Notes: generated by a model from the sequence alone, not told the origin. DNA of 64,000 bases from Armatimonadota bacterium (GCA_037138755.1 JBAXHT010000001.1:901805-965804), one strand, 5' to 3'; shown: positions 27,255 to 36,503, counted from the stretch's first letter. A program made the numbers and translations.

Positions 27255-27705
27255 GCCAGAACCAACAGATCCAGATGTCTTGGACAAAATGGGTTACGAC
27301 CGTCGTGACCTAGATGTCCCGGCAGTTCGCAAAGCGACGATCTACACGACAGTGGGATGTATCGCCTGTTACTTCATAGCGGTGTTCATCTACAACCTGT
27401 TTATCGACGGCTCATTGATGCACGTTCCCAAAGACGTGGTTCCATCGCGAAACGCCGGACTCAAGGGTCAGCCAGAGCTTCAGGACAACATCACTACCAA
27501 GATCGACATCTCCAGAATGCGCGCCGACGAGGACCAGAAACTCAACCACTACAGTTGGGCAGATCAATCCGCCGGAACCGCACGAATGCCAATTGACGAA
27601 GCGATGCGGTCCGTTGCCAAAAACGGAGTCTCCACTGGAAACGTTGTGCCGGCAAAGACGACCGGAAACACGATTAAGCTCAACACTAACGCCCCGACAC
27701 CGTAG
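27244..27705 (+). CDS. Conserved membrane-anchored protein of the ACIII-caa3 operon
   Basis: 153 residues, starting at 27244 behind GGAGG (27229-27233); it overlaps the actF end by 11 nt. One transmembrane helix (about residues 31-55) is followed by a periplasmic region with the block ELQDNITTKIDISRMRADED and QKLNHYSWADQSAGTARMPI. From memory of similar operons in other phyla, an EDQxLNxYxWxDxxAGxxRIPI motif recurs in small proteins placed between ActF and SCO. I know of no assigned function. Its place suggests assembly or contact of complex III with the oxidase. Confidence 0.75.
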   Translation: MHTKPEPTDPDVLDKMGYDRRDLDVPAVRKATIYTTVGCIACYFIAVFIYNLFIDGSLMHVPKDVVPSRNAGLKGQPELQDNITTKIDISRMRADEDQKLNHYSWADQSAGTARMPIDEAMRSVAKNGVSTGNVVPAKTTGNTIKLNTNAPTP

Positions 27706-27713
27706 AAGTAAAT

Positions 27714-28625
27714 ATGCATCGAACTCGAGGAGCAAGCGCAATATGGATTCCACTCTTGGCAATCGCCATCGTGGTGTCCTTCGTTGCCATAACTCGCCCT
27801 CGCGGCAAGGGAATCTTCGCGGACAAGTTTGATCTCAAACCTCGCATCGGTGCCCAGATGCCGCTGAAGCTCCCGCTAACAGATGACAACGGCGAAACCA
27901 AGACCCTTGGCCAGTACCTACAAGTCGGCCGCCCCGTCATGTTTCTTCCTATCTTCTATAAGTGCAATGGAGTCTGCTTCACAGAACTCGATTCTCTGAC
28001 GAAGATGCTCATCAAAGAAGTCGCGGTCAGCACAAAGAAGACCGTCGAGTCGGTTGTCCCCGGCCGGGACTTCGATCTGGTCGTCGTCAGTATTCACCCA
28101 AAGGAAACCGTCGAACTCGCCAGGGCGAAGAAGGCCGAAATTCTTGGCATCATGAACGAAGGCTGGAATAAGCTGAGCCCCGAAGAGCGGGATGCAGCCT
28201 ACAAGGTTGTTGAGAAGGGGATCCACTTCACCATCGGCTCGGAAGCCGATGTACGTGAGCTAACGGCAACGATGGGCTTCCAATACACCTACGATGAAAA
28301 GCGAGATTGGGTTAACCATCCTGCAGCAGCGGCTTATCTAGCCGGTAGCGGAAAGATCATTGGATACAACACTGGTGGTCAATTCGCAACGGTTACAGTG
28401 CGAAACGGAGTCCGCGATGCCGCCAAAGGTGTCGTTGAGCCCCTGGGAGATGTCTTCTTCCTCGGATGTTTCAAGATGGAAGCCTCTAGCCCAAGAACCA
28501 GGAACATCATCCAAATCCTCAACTTTTCTGCCGTTCTCACCGTCCTCGGCCTCGGAGTCGGTATGTACCGAATGTTCAAGAAATATCCAAGCAACACACT
28601 TTCTTCCGGAGGACCGACGGTTTAA
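27714..28625 (+). CDS. SCO1/SenC-type copper chaperone
   Basis: 303 residues. An N-terminal anchor (about 9-27) is followed by a thioredoxin-fold SCO domain with the copper-binding CxxxC (FYKCNGVCFTEL) and a downstream conserved histidine candidate (DWVNHPAAAAYL). A second hydrophobic helix lies at about 255-280, near the C-terminus. SCO proteins deliver copper to the CuA site of subunit II, whose gene follows 22 nt later. The protein is longer than typical SCO (about 200 residues) because of an insertion of about 40 residues before the histidine and the C-terminal helix. Confidence 0.85.
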   Translation: MHRTRGASAIWIPLLAIAIVVSFVAITRPRGKGIFADKFDLKPRIGAQMPLKLPLTDDNGETKTLGQYLQVGRPVMFLPIFYKCNGVCFTELDSLTKMLIKEVAVSTKKTVESVVPGRDFDLVVVSIHPKETVELARAKKAEILGIMNEGWNKLSPEERDAAYKVVEKGIHFTIGSEADVRELTATMGFQYTYDEKRDWVNHPAAAAYLAGSGKIIGYNTGGQFATVTVRNGVRDAAKGVVEPLGDVFFLGCFKMEASSPRTRNIIQILNFSAVLTVLGLGVGMYRMFKKYPSNTLSSGGPTV

Positions 28626-28647
28626 ATCGGCCCAAATCTAAAGAACC

Positions 28648-29784
28648 ATGAACTGGAATCTGTTTAACTATCCGATGAATCCGCCATCCGCGTCTAACTT
28701 CGCGGCGGAACACGATGCGCTCTTCTACGCCATCGTAGGTCAGGCGCTGTTCTTTGGGTTGCTTACCTTTGCACTCATCCTCTGGTTCGCGGTCAAATTC
28801 AAAAAAGGATCCAAGGCCGACCGATCCAGCCCGCAGTACGAAAACGCGAGGATGGAGTTCTGGTGGGTTCTGATTCCGACCCTTCTGGGACTTGCAACAT
28901 TCTTCTGGAGCACCAAACTGTTCGTCGACATGCGGACCCCGCCGAAGAATGCCAAGGAAATCTTCGTTGTAGGCAAGCAGTGGATGTGGCACGTCCAACA
29001 TCCAGACGGTGTCCGAGAGAACAACACCCTCCACGTCCCCGTAGACACCGACATCAAGATCACGATGATCTCGCAAGACGTCATCCACGCCTTCTACATC
29101 CCCGCCTTCCGGGTTCAGTTTATGACCGTCCCTGGCCGATACACGCAGATGTGGTTCCGACCAACTCGAGTCGGCAAGTACCACCTGTTCTGCAACATGT
29201 ATTGCGGAACCCAGCACTCCGAGATGGGTGGTTCCGTGATCGTCATGTCGAAGCGCGACTACGCCGACTGGCTTGCTCAGCATGGTCAGGTCCGAGAAAA
29301 TCTGACGGCGGCTCAGACTGGCGAGAAGCTGTTTAACAAAATCGGATGCGGCAACTGCCACGGAGCCCAAGACCTTATCCCGCGAGGTCCAAGCCTTCGA
29401 GGTCTGTTCGGTACGACTCGCGAAACCGGCGATGGCCGCCGATGGGTCGCCGATGAGTCCTACATCCGAGAATCAATCATGCGACCTGCCGAAAAGGTAA
29501 CGAAAGGCTATGGCGTCACCATGCCGTCTTACGACAAGACGTTTTCAGAAGAAGACATCATGAACCTCATCGCCTACATCAAGGCAGGTGCTGGGCAAAG
29601 CATCCCAACAAGCACAATCGCTGCCGCAATGCCTGGCATCGAAGTGCGAGATGCGACCGGAAAGGCCGGACTCAATAGTAACGAAATGCAATTCAAGTCA
29701 GAACGAGCAGACGCAACCCCAACCCGACGAGGCAAAGCTCCGGCGGTCGGGGCATTGGCCGTCGAAAAAGGAGATCAACAATGA
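28648..29784 (+). CDS. ctaC: Cytochrome c oxidase subunit II with fused cytochrome c (caa3 type)
   Basis: 378 residues. Two N-terminal transmembrane helices (about 31-55 and 73-93) precede a cupredoxin domain with a complete CuA site: an early His ([12 protein letters not shown]), then C182, C186, H190 and M193 ([12 protein letters not shown]). A class I cytochrome c follows with CGNCH at residues 234-238 and a distal Met near GVTMPSYD. The fused heme domain defines a caa3-type oxidase that can take electrons directly from alternative complex III. Its stop overlaps the ctaD start by 4 nt. Confidence 0.95.
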   Translation: MNWNLFNYPMNPPSASNFAAEHDALFYAIVGQALFFGLLTFALILWFAVKFKKGSKADRSSPQYENARMEFWWVLIPTLLGLATFFWSTKLFVDMRTPPKNAKEIFVVGKQWMWHVQHPDGVRENNTLHVPVDTDIKITMISQDVIHAFYIPAFRVQFMTVPGRYTQMWFRPTRVGKYHLFCNMYCGTQHSEMGGSVIVMSKRDYADWLAQHGQVRENLTAAQTGEKLFNKIGCGNCHGAQDLIPRGPSLRGLFGTTRETGDGRRWVADESYIRESIMRPAEKVTKGYGVTMPSYDKTFSEEDIMNLIAYIKAGAGQSIPTSTIAAAMPGIEVRDATGKAGLNSNEMQFKSERADATPTRRGKAPAVGALAVEKGDQQ

Positions 29785-31463
29785 GTACGACAGTTAAGAC
29801 CGAAGTCGGGGGAATGGAGCATTTCCACACCAATCCCGAACTGAACTACCTCACAAACGGGCATTCGCTCCGTTCGTGGCTTCTGACCGAAGACCATAAG
29901 CGCATCGCGATGCTCTACTTAATGTCGGTCACCTTCTTCTTCTTCATCGGTGGTCTCGCCGCCGCCGGAGTTCGATATGAGCTCATGTCGCCTGCTGGCA
30001 ACATGATGGAATCGGAAACGTACAACAAGCTCTTCACCGCCCATGGCACGGTCATGGTCTTTCTCTTCCTGCTCGTCGCGATTCCCGCCGTACTGGGTAA
30101 CTTCCTATTGCCGTTGATGATTGGGGCCAGGGACCTTGCGTTCCCCAGGTTAAACCTCCTCAGTTGGTACCTGTACATGGCTGCCGGAACTTGTATCACG
30201 CTTGCGATGCTCGGCGGTGGCGCTGATACGGGTTGGACGTTCTACACCCCTTACTCCAGCATGTACTCTAACAGTAACGTCTCGCTGACGCTACTCGGAG
30301 TCTTCTTAGGTGGATTCAGTTCGATCACGACGGGTATGAACTTTGTCGTCACGACACACAAGATGCGCGCACCAGGAATGACCTGGTTCCGACTTCCGCT
30401 CTTCGTTTGGGGCCACTACGCCACTGGCGTCATCATGCTCCTCGGAACTCCGGTCGTTGCCATCACGCTCCTCTGCGTCATCTTCGAGCGAACCTTCCAA
30501 CTTCCAATCTATAGCCCCGAACTTGGTGGAGACCCCGTTCTCTTCCAGCACATGTTCTGGTTCTACAGCCACCCAGCTGTCTACATCATGATCCTCCCGG
30601 CGTTCGGCGTCATCAGCGAGATCATGACGGCGTTCAGCCGCAAGCGAGTCTTTGGCTATCACATGATCGCCTTCAGCTCCCTTGCCATCGCCTTCCTTGG
30701 CTTCCTCGTCTGGGGCCACCACATGTTCGTCAGTAGTCAGTCGATGTACCAATCGGTCATTTTCTCGCTCATCACGTTCCTTCTCGCGGTTCCATCCGCG
30801 ATCAAGGTCTGGAACTGGACGGCAACCATGTACAAAGGCAACGTCGTTCTCTCTGGCCCAATGATCTACGGAATCGGCTTCCAAGGCCTCTTCCTTGTCG
30901 GAGGTCTCACCGGACCGTTCCTCGCCAGCTACGGAAACGACGTTCACCTTTCGGCGACCTACTTCGTCGTTGCTCACTTCCACTACGTCATGGTCGGAGG
31001 CTCTATCATGGGCTTCCTCGCCGGTCTACACTTCTGGTGGCCAAAGATGACGGGTCGGCTGTACAACGATACAATCGCAAAGTGGAACGCAATGCTCGTC
31101 TTCGTCGGCTTCAACCTCACCTTCTTCCCGCAGTTCATCGTGGGTTGGATGGGAATGCCGCGACGCTACCATTACTACTACTTCGCACCGGAGTTCACGC
31201 CCTATCACATCCTTTCCACAATGGGTTCATCCATCCTCGGAATCGGATTCGCTGTCCCTGCGTTCTATCTCATCCACTCACTCTTCAAAGGTGAAAAGGC
31301 CGGAGACAACCCATGGAACGCCCACGGCCTCGAATGGAACACGAGTTCACCCCCTCCGACCGAGAACTTCCGGTACAAGGTCATCGTCACTGATGATGTC
31401 TACGACTACGACCCCGTTGCTGAGCACGAGAACGACATGCTAGCGGCAGGAGGTAAGGCTTAA
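29781..31463 (+). CDS. ctaD: Cytochrome c oxidase subunit I (A2-type)
   Basis: 560 residues with twelve hydrophobic helices. Low-spin heme and active-site ligands are visible: [10 protein letters not shown]262-S263-H264-P-A-V-Y268 (CuB histidine and cross-linked tyrosine), GHHMFVSSQ and [11 protein letters not shown]. The glutamate usual in the HPEVY motif is replaced, with Tyr-Ser just before the histidine. This is the YS signature of A2-type oxidases such as those of Rhodothermus marinus and Thermus thermophilus caa3. The enzyme reduces oxygen to water and pumps protons. The gene lies between ctaC and ctaE with a 4-nt overlap and a 2-nt gap. Confidence 0.96.
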   Translation: MSTTVKTEVGGMEHFHTNPELNYLTNGHSLRSWLLTEDHKRIAMLYLMSVTFFFFIGGLAAAGVRYELMSPAGNMMESETYNKLFTAHGTVMVFLFLLVAIPAVLGNFLLPLMIGARDLAFPRLNLLSWYLYMAAGTCITLAMLGGGADTGWTFYTPYSSMYSNSNVSLTLLGVFLGGFSSITTGMNFVVTTHKMRAPGMTWFRLPLFVWGHYATGVIMLLGTPVVAITLLCVIFERTFQLPIYSPELGGDPVLFQHMFWFYSHPAVYIMILPAFGVISEIMTAFSRKRVFGYHMIAFSSLAIAFLGFLVWGHHMFVSSQSMYQSVIFSLITFLLAVPSAIKVWNWTATMYKGNVVLSGPMIYGIGFQGLFLVGGLTGPFLASYGNDVHLSATYFVVAHFHYVMVGGSIMGFLAGLHFWWPKMTGRLYNDTIAKWNAMLVFVGFNLTFFPQFIVGWMGMPRRYHYYYFAPEFTPYHILSTMGSSILGIGFAVPAFYLIHSLFKGEKAGDNPWNAHGLEWNTSSPPPTENFRYKVIVTDDVYDYDPVAEHENDMLAAGGKA

Positions 31464-31465
31464 CC

Positions 31466-32170
31466 ATGGCACACGCAGCCCACGGAGACGAATTCGAAGT
31501 CCTCAAGTTCCAGTACGAGGACATGGACCAGCAAAACGATTCCTACATCGTAGGAATGTGGTGCTTCCTTGTTACCGAGATCATGTTCTTCGGCATGCTC
31601 TTCCTCACCTACTCGTTCTATCGTATGAACTACCAGAACGACTGGTTCAAGGCTCACGAGCAGCTCGACTGGAAGCTCGGAGGAATCAACACAGCCAACC
31701 TCCTGTTCAGCTCATTCCTGATGGCGACGGCCGTTCGACAGGCACAGCTAAAGGATCGGATGGGAGTCTTACTTCGACTGGGTGGAGTTCTTGTCTGTGC
31801 CTTCGTCTTCCTCGGCATCAAGTACATCGAATACAGTGGCAAATACGAGCACCACTTGTTCCCTGGGCCAGGTTTCGCTCCTGAAGTCAGTCACTTCCAC
31901 GGAGCTAACCTGAACCACGTTCAGTTGTTTTTTGGCCTTTACTTCGCGATGACAGGACTTCACGGTGTCCACGTTCTTGTCGGAATCCTAGTCATCGGTG
32001 CCCTAGCCATGATGTGGGTCAAAGGCAAAAAGATCGTCACCGAAGACTACATCCCAACCGAACTCGTCGGTCTCTACTGGCACTTCGTTGACATCGTCTG
32101 GATCTTCCTCTACCCCCTCTTCTACCTAATGCCGAACCCCAGCGGCCCTAACAGCGGAGGCTCACACTAA
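31466..32170 (+). CDS. ctaE: Cytochrome c oxidase subunit III
   Basis: 234 residues with five to seven hydrophobic helices. Family motifs include MWCFLVTEIMFFGMLFLTY, NTANLLFSSFLM, MTGLHGVHVLVG and YWHFVDIVWIFLYPLFYL. It stabilises subunit I and its proton uptake. The stop shares a base with the next ATG. Confidence 0.93.
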   Translation: MAHAAHGDEFEVLKFQYEDMDQQNDSYIVGMWCFLVTEIMFFGMLFLTYSFYRMNYQNDWFKAHEQLDWKLGGINTANLLFSSFLMATAVRQAQLKDRMGVLLRLGGVLVCAFVFLGIKYIEYSGKYEHHLFPGPGFAPEVSHFHGANLNHVQLFFGLYFAMTGLHGVHVLVGILVIGALAMMWVKGKKIVTEDYIPTELVGLYWHFVDIVWIFLYPLFYLMPNPSGPNSGGSH

Positions 32171-32664
32171 TGGCAAAGTCACCACTCGCAGCAGTCCACG
32201 ACGACCACGGCGGTCACCACATCCACGATAACTCGATGTATGTGAAAACTGCGGGTGCTCTCGCCCTTCTCATGATCTTGACCATCGGAGCAGCAAGAGT
32301 CGACATCGGACACATCATCGGTTCGAGAATCGGTCTCAGCTCGCACTTCAGCTACTACATCAACAACTTTATCGCGCTCGCAATCGCCGCAGTGAAAACC
32401 TACATCGTCGTCATGTACTTCATGCACGTTAAGTGGATCAGTAGTCTCGGAAAGCTTTTCGCTCTCATGGGCTTCTTCTTCATCCCCGTGCTCTTCTCGG
32501 TCTGGACGGACTTCTACTTCCGCCAGCACGAGCCGGTCGCGCACTGGTACAATAACGACTACTCCGAGTCAGCCACCCCAAGAATCATTGGATCAACCGA
32601 CGGAGCCAAGATCAACTCAGGCGAAGAAAACACCCAAAACCGAATCCCCAAGTCGATCTGGTAA
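32170..32664 (+). CDS. Cytochrome c oxidase subunit IV-like protein
   Basis: 164 residues. A His/Asp-rich N-terminus (HDDHGGHHIHDNSMY) is followed by three hydrophobic helices. It includes AAVKTYIVVMYFMHVKW, the core of prokaryotic cytochrome oxidase subunit IV (COX4_pro), in the FMHLK-like form. It is the last gene of the respiratory operon, directly followed by a strong terminator. The role is structural support of the oxidase. Confidence 0.88.
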   Translation: MAKSPLAAVHDDHGGHHIHDNSMYVKTAGALALLMILTIGAARVDIGHIIGSRIGLSSHFSYYINNFIALAIAAVKTYIVVMYFMHVKWISSLGKLFALMGFFFIPVLFSVWTDFYFRQHEPVAHWYNNDYSESATPRIIGSTDGAKINSGEENTQNRIPKSIW

Positions 32665-32692
32665 TTCAAGGTAATCCCGCCTTCCAGGCGGT

Positions 32693-32723
32693 AAGGGAGT
32701 CCTGATGTAATTCAGGACTCCCT
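32693..32723 (+). terminator. Strong terminator of the respiratory operon
   Basis: A perfect 13-bp stem (AAGGGAGTCCTGA with TCAGGACTCCCTT) around a 5-nt loop, followed by TCTCATT. It may also serve the convergent plsC transcript, because the stem starts with AA and ends with TT. Confidence 0.9.
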
Positions 32724-32766
32724 TCTCATTAACAGCCAAAAGCGAACAACGAAAAGCGAAGAGCCT

Positions 32767-33408
32767 TCAGAGCTCCTCCGGAATCAACCGCCGCAACTCC
32801 GACTCCATCCAAGCCGCAATCTCCTCATTCGTCGAGTCCTTCGAAAACGTACGAGCCTCACCCCAAGTCGCAGTCACCCGAGCAAAAGCCGGACGCGGAA
32901 TCACCGACCCATACGGAATCATCCGATTCGTGTTCCGCAACCCGCAGACAATCACCGGAACCTCCGCCATCCGTACAATCAAGGCCGCCCCTTCCCGAAT
33001 CTCCTGCAACTTGCCGTCCTCCGAGAGCTGCCCCTCGGGAAAAATTCCCACCGCTCGACCCGAGCGCGCCAACTCCGCCGCAATCCGCAACGACCGGCGA
33101 TCCGGCGCTCCCCGCTTCACCGGAAAAGCCCCCCAAAACCACAGCCAAGCCCCGACGACCTTCATCGAAAAAAGCTCGCTCTTACTCATAAAAAAGATCG
33201 GTCGAGGACAGCACCCCTGCAACACCACCGGATCGCAATCCGAAAGGTGATTCGCGATCACAATCAGCCCGCCCGACCGGGGCACCCGAGCGGCACCAGA
33301 ATACGAAGTGGGCCCAAGCAAAGTAATCAACGGCCACCCAACCAGCTTCACCAGCCAAAGCCACCGATGCCCCCGCCCAACCGGCAACTCAATTTCCTGC
33401 GCCATCAA
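32767..33408 (-). CDS. 1-acyl-sn-glycerol-3-phosphate acyltransferase (PlsC family)
   Basis: 213 residues. The HxxxxD catalytic motif is present (IANHLSDCDPVVL), as is the substrate-binding FPEG motif (GIFPEGQLSEDG). One hydrophobic stretch near residues 15-35 anchors it to the inner membrane. It makes phosphatidic acid or a related acylated lipid in phospholipid synthesis. Its start lies inside the end of purN (20-nt overlap), so the two are co-transcribed leftwards. LacZ-like regulation or special signals are not seen. Confidence 0.88.
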   Translation of the reverse strand: MMAQEIELPVGRGHRWLWLVKLVGWPLITLLGPTSYSGAARVPRSGGLIVIANHLSDCDPVVLQGCCPRPIFFMSKSELFSMKVVGAWLWFWGAFPVKRGAPDRRSLRIAAELARSGRAVGIFPEGQLSEDGKLQEIREGAALIVRMAEVPVIVCGLRNTNRMIPYGSVIPRPAFARVTATWGEARTFSKDSTNEEIAAWMESELRRLIPEEL

Positions 33409-33979
33409 CCACCTTCTTCAAAGCTCGATAGTAAGTCTCATGCTCCAACCGCAAAACCCGCGCCGCAAGCTCTTCCGGCGAATCGTCAATCTCTACCCGG
33501 CACCGCGCCTGCAAAATGATCTCCCCCTCGTCGTACTCCTCGGTAACAAAGTGAACTGTACATCCACTCTCCGTCTCCCCCGCCGCCAAAACCGCCTCGT
33601 GAACCCGAATCCCGTACATCCCCTGACCCCCAAACTTGGGCAACAATGCTGGATGAATGTTCAATATCCGACCCGAATGTGCCGCCAAAACGGAAGAAGG
33701 CAGCAGCTTCATGTACCCTGCCAAACAAACCCAATCGCAATCCGCCAACTCTGCCGCCAGCCGCTGTTCATAAGGAACCGGATCCAGGTAGGGAACCGTC
33801 TCCACACGCAAACCCTCCGCAAGCGCGGCCAACGCCCCTGGCGCATCCGACCGAGGAGTGACCACCTTCTGCACCACCATCGAGTCGTCCAACTTGATCC
33901 GCGCCGCCAGAGCCAACATATTCGAACCCCGCCCTTTTGGCCCAATGAGTATTCCAATGCGATGCACGATGCGAAGCAT
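33389..33979 (-). CDS. purN: Phosphoribosylglycinamide formyltransferase
   Basis: 196 residues from the ATG at 33979, chosen because GGGGGAG lies about 8 nt upstream and because purN proteins begin directly before the RIGILIG strand. A GTG at 33967 is an alternative. Motifs: GPKGRGSNMLAL for phosphoribosyl binding, ILNIHPALLPKF with the catalytic Asn and His, and HFVTEEYDEGEIIL with the catalytic Asp. It formylates glycinamide ribonucleotide using 10-formyl-THF in purine synthesis. It is first of a two-gene unit with plsC. Confidence 0.93.
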   Translation of the reverse strand: MLRIVHRIGILIGPKGRGSNMLALAARIKLDDSMVVQKVVTPRSDAPGALAALAEGLRVETVPYLDPVPYEQRLAAELADCDWVCLAGYMKLLPSSVLAAHSGRILNIHPALLPKFGGQGMYGIRVHEAVLAAGETESGCTVHFVTEEYDEGEIILQARCRVEIDDSPEELAARVLRLEHETYYRALKKVVDGAGN

Positions 33980-33989
33980 ACTCCGAGCT

Positions 33990-34033
33990 CCCCCTCTCCA
34001 TTGATGTAGAGGGGGTTGGGGGGTGAGGACGCC
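33990..34033. repeat. REP-like palindrome, copy 1
   Basis: A CCCCCTCT...AGAGGGGG stem (33990-34015) with one inner mismatch, followed by the conserved tail TTGGGGGGTGAGGACGCC (34016-34033). Copy 2 lies at 35501-35544. It sits in the divergent gap between purN and the sulfatase gene. Confidence 0.75.
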
Positions 34034-34047
34034 AACCGACCGAAGTG

Positions 34048-34053
34048 TAGAAT
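34048..34053 (+). promoter_or_regulatory. TAGAAT -10-like box before the sulfatase gene
   Basis: TAGAAT ends 8 nt before the ATG at 34062. No Shine-Dalgarno sequence is visible, so a leaderless or very short-leader transcript is likely. Confidence 0.4.
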
Positions 34054-34061
34054 GACACCAA

Positions 34062-35492
34062 ATGCTCGCAGCCCTCGCCCTGAACCTGATCGCGCCCAAA
34101 CTCAATGTCATCTACATCATGGCCGACGACCTCGGATACGGCGAACTCGGCTGCTACGGACAAAAGCTCATCCCAACTCCCAACATCGACCGCCTTGCCA
34201 ACGAAGGCACAAAGTTCACCCGCTTCTACGCCGCTAGCACCGTCTGCGCCCCCACCCGCTGCTCGCTGATGACCGGCCTCCACCAAGGCCACGCCCCAAT
34301 CAGGGGCAACAAGGAGAAAGGGGGCTTCGGTCCCAACGACCCCGAGGGCCAAATGCCCCTTCCGCAAAGCACAACCACCATCGCCGAGAACCTAAAAACC
34401 GCCGGCTACCAGACCGCAATCTTCGGCAAATGGGGCCTCGGCGGACCCCAGTCCGGAGAAACCCCGATGGACCACGGCTTCGACACCTTCTACGGCTACC
34501 TCTGCCAGCGCCGAGCCCACAACCACTACCCCGCCTACCTCTGGAACAACCACCAACCCGACCTACTCGATAACCCCCCAAGAAACGCCCACCAAAAAGT
34601 CGAGTCCGTGCCAACTAACCTAAACGAGTGGAACGTCAAGTACAACGGCAACGACTACGCCCACGCCAAAATCCTCGACCACGCCCAATCCTTCATCAAA
34701 CAAAACAAAGCCAAGCCCTTCTTCATCTATTACGCAACCACCATCCCCCACGCCGCGCTCCAAGCTCCACCGGAGTGGATCGAAAAATTCCCCAAGGAGT
34801 GGGACCCCAAACCCTACCTCGGCGCAAACGGCTACCTCCCGACCCCAAGGCCAAGAGCAACCTACGCAGCCATGATCGCCTACCTCGACTGGTCAGTCGG
34901 CGAACTCAGAAAGACCCTTGAACAAGAAGGCCTCGCCGATAGAACCCTCATAGTTTTCACGTCAGACAACGGAGCGACCTTTAACGGCGGAGTCGATACC
35001 GAATTCTTCAACTCCAACGGCGGCCTCAGAGGCAAAAAGATGTCCCTCTACGAGGGCGGAATCCGCGAACCCTTCATCGCCTGGCTACCCGGAGTTGTCC
35101 CGGCCGGAAAAACCGTCACTGAACCCTTCGTCGCCTACGACACCTTCACATCCCTCACCGAACTCTGCGGCGCAAAGCCCCAAAAAACCGACGGCGTCAG
35201 CTACGCCAGCGCCCTCCTCGGAAAACAACCCAACAAGCGAGACTACATCTACGTCGAATACCCCGAAGCCAGCGCGATGCAAGCCGTCTGGTTTGGCAAC
35301 CTCAAAGTGATCCGACCAGACCTCAAAAAGAACCCCGAAAAGATCGAAGTCTACGACCTCGAAAAAGACCCCGCCGAAAAGAACAACCTCGCTACCACCC
35401 GACCCGACCTCATCGAACGAGCCAAAAAAGTCTGGACCAAAGAACACATCCCCAACAAAGACTTCCCGCTCGGCTTGGTCGACAAAAAGTAA
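34062..35492 (+). CDS. Arylsulfatase-family sulfatase
   Basis: 476 residues with a short hydrophobic N-terminus (MLAALALNLIA). The formylglycine motif C62-A-P-T-R66 is intact, so a formylglycine-generating maturase is needed; none is encoded in the window. Calcium-site residues D22-D23 (IMADDLGYGELGCYG) and the FTSDNGATFNG segment are also family hallmarks. It should hydrolyse sulfate esters, probably on polysaccharides, in the periplasm or outside. The gene stands alone between two REP-like palindromes; the second can act as its terminator. Confidence 0.9.
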   Translation: MLAALALNLIAPKLNVIYIMADDLGYGELGCYGQKLIPTPNIDRLANEGTKFTRFYAASTVCAPTRCSLMTGLHQGHAPIRGNKEKGGFGPNDPEGQMPLPQSTTTIAENLKTAGYQTAIFGKWGLGGPQSGETPMDHGFDTFYGYLCQRRAHNHYPAYLWNNHQPDLLDNPPRNAHQKVESVPTNLNEWNVKYNGNDYAHAKILDHAQSFIKQNKAKPFFIYYATTIPHAALQAPPEWIEKFPKEWDPKPYLGANGYLPTPRPRATYAAMIAYLDWSVGELRKTLEQEGLADRTLIVFTSDNGATFNGGVDTEFFNSNGGLRGKKMSLYEGGIREPFIAWLPGVVPAGKTVTEPFVAYDTFTSLTELCGAKPQKTDGVSYASALLGKQPNKRDYIYVEYPEASAMQAVWFGNLKVIRPDLKKNPEKIEVYDLEKDPAEKNNLATTRPDLIERAKKVWTKEHIPNKDFPLGLVDKK

Positions 35493-35500
35493 TCCGAAAG

Positions 35501-35544
35501 CCCCCTCTCCATTTATGGAGAGGGGGTTTGGGGGTGAGGACGCC
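35501..35544. repeat. REP-like palindrome, copy 2 (also a likely terminator)
   Basis: A perfect 12-bp stem CCCCCTCTCCAT / ATGGAGAGGGGG (35501-35526) with a 2-nt centre, followed by the tail TTTGGGGGTGAGGACGCC, which differs from copy 1 by one base. It lies 9 nt after the sulfatase stop. Confidence 0.8.
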
Positions 35545-35602
35545 TAGCCACCAGCCCGTAACAAAGCCGACCAGTCAGGAGCAAATCTAACAAGCCCCCA
35601 AT

Positions 35603-36325
35603 CTACCAAAACCAAAACGGAAAGTGGCTCAACAACTCGAGCAAACAGCACCCCACCTCCCCGCCAACATCTCCGGCCGGATCAGAGATCGAACCCCGCT
35701 CAATCCGCCATCCACGAATCCAAACCACTCCCAACAACAACGCCACGAGCAACCCGCCGCCAATCATCCACCCAGAAGCCGGAGACCGCCCCAAAAGCCC
35801 GACTCCCGCCCCGCAAACCACAGAGGAAACCACCGGCAACACCCACATGAAGAATTGCGCGCATCCATCCCCCGAGTCCTCCGAAAGCCCCCACGTCCCC
35901 ACCGGAGCCTTGCCCGGCTCAATCACCACAATGTGCGAGACGTGCTTCCCAATCGCCCAAAGATGCACCAAATCCCCCTTAGAACACAGGCCAAGCTCAT
36001 CCAAATCAAGAATGAAGTTCTGCCGCCGCCCGTCCGAAAACTCCATCTCCACCCGCTGATGCCCCGGCAAATCCGACTCACCCCGATACTTCCCAACCAC
36101 CCGCGCCTCCGGATAGAACCGTCGCAACCAAAACGGCTCCCATCCATGATAAATCCGCCACTCCACCACCCCGATCAACAGTAACAACGGAGCCGAAAAC
36201 CCCACAAAGACGATTCCCATCCCCACCAACTGCCTCGCCCCAAACCACCAAATCCCAATCCCCACGCCGAAAACACAGGCGAGCAGGTAAGTCAAAGGAA
36301 ACAAAGGCGAACGAACGCGAATCAT
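35603..36325 (-). CDS. Hypothetical membrane protein
   Basis: 240 residues. Four hydrophobic segments at about 10-28, 34-52, 157-175 and 184-203 flank a soluble middle domain with a small beta-rich pattern (RVVGKYRGESDLPGHQRVEMEFSD). The C-terminus is rich in Cys, Trp and Phe (LLSHFPFWFW). I recognise no family. The start at 36325 has TGAAAT 6 nt upstream, a weak match to the leaderless box. The opposite strand carries a 186-residue open frame rich in Pro/Arg/His that I treat as a shadow. Confidence 0.55.
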   Translation of the reverse strand: MIRVRSPLFPLTYLLACVFGVGIGIWWFGARQLVGMGIVFVGFSAPLLLLIGVVEWRIYHGWEPFWLRRFYPEARVVGKYRGESDLPGHQRVEMEFSDGRRQNFILDLDELGLCSKGDLVHLWAIGKHVSHIVVIEPGKAPVGTWGLSEDSGDGCAQFFMWVLPVVSSVVCGAGVGLLGRSPASGWMIGGGLLVALLLGVVWIRGWRIERGSISDPAGDVGGEVGCCLLELLSHFPFWFW

Positions 36326-36464
36326 GTAAGGATTTCAGCCATATACGCAATCAAACTCAATTGCGCTTCAAAAACTAATGCATTCTCGGCACCTCGCCTC
36401 CGGTACTGCGAAACCACGCAACTACGAAACTGTGAAACTTTTTCCAAAGGTTAACAAAAACCTC

Positions 36465-36493
36465 TTCACAATCCCGTAAAACTGCTGTATATC
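36465..36493 (+). promoter_or_regulatory. Candidate promoter of the G-tract gene
   Basis: TTCACA (36465-36470), a 17-nt spacer and TATATC (36488-36493), 10 nt before the ATG at 36504. The spacing is ideal and the hexamers moderate. Confidence 0.45.
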
Positions 36494-36503
36494 TATCAGT
36501 ACG

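Noticed and set aside
26301-27287. 328-residue minus-strand frame opposite actF
   Set aside because: Extremely rich in Glu/Asp/Arg/His, as expected from the complement of a membrane-protein gene; no motif.
33980-34111. N-terminal extension of purN to 34111
   Set aside because: It would run through the REP-like palindrome and adds residues not found in purN proteins; a Shine-Dalgarno site supports the ATG at 33979.
35624-36184. 186-residue open frame on the + strand opposite the membrane protein gene
   Set aside because: It is Pro/Arg/His-rich with no motif, and the minus-strand frame has four clean hydrophobic helices; the + frame is a composition shadow.
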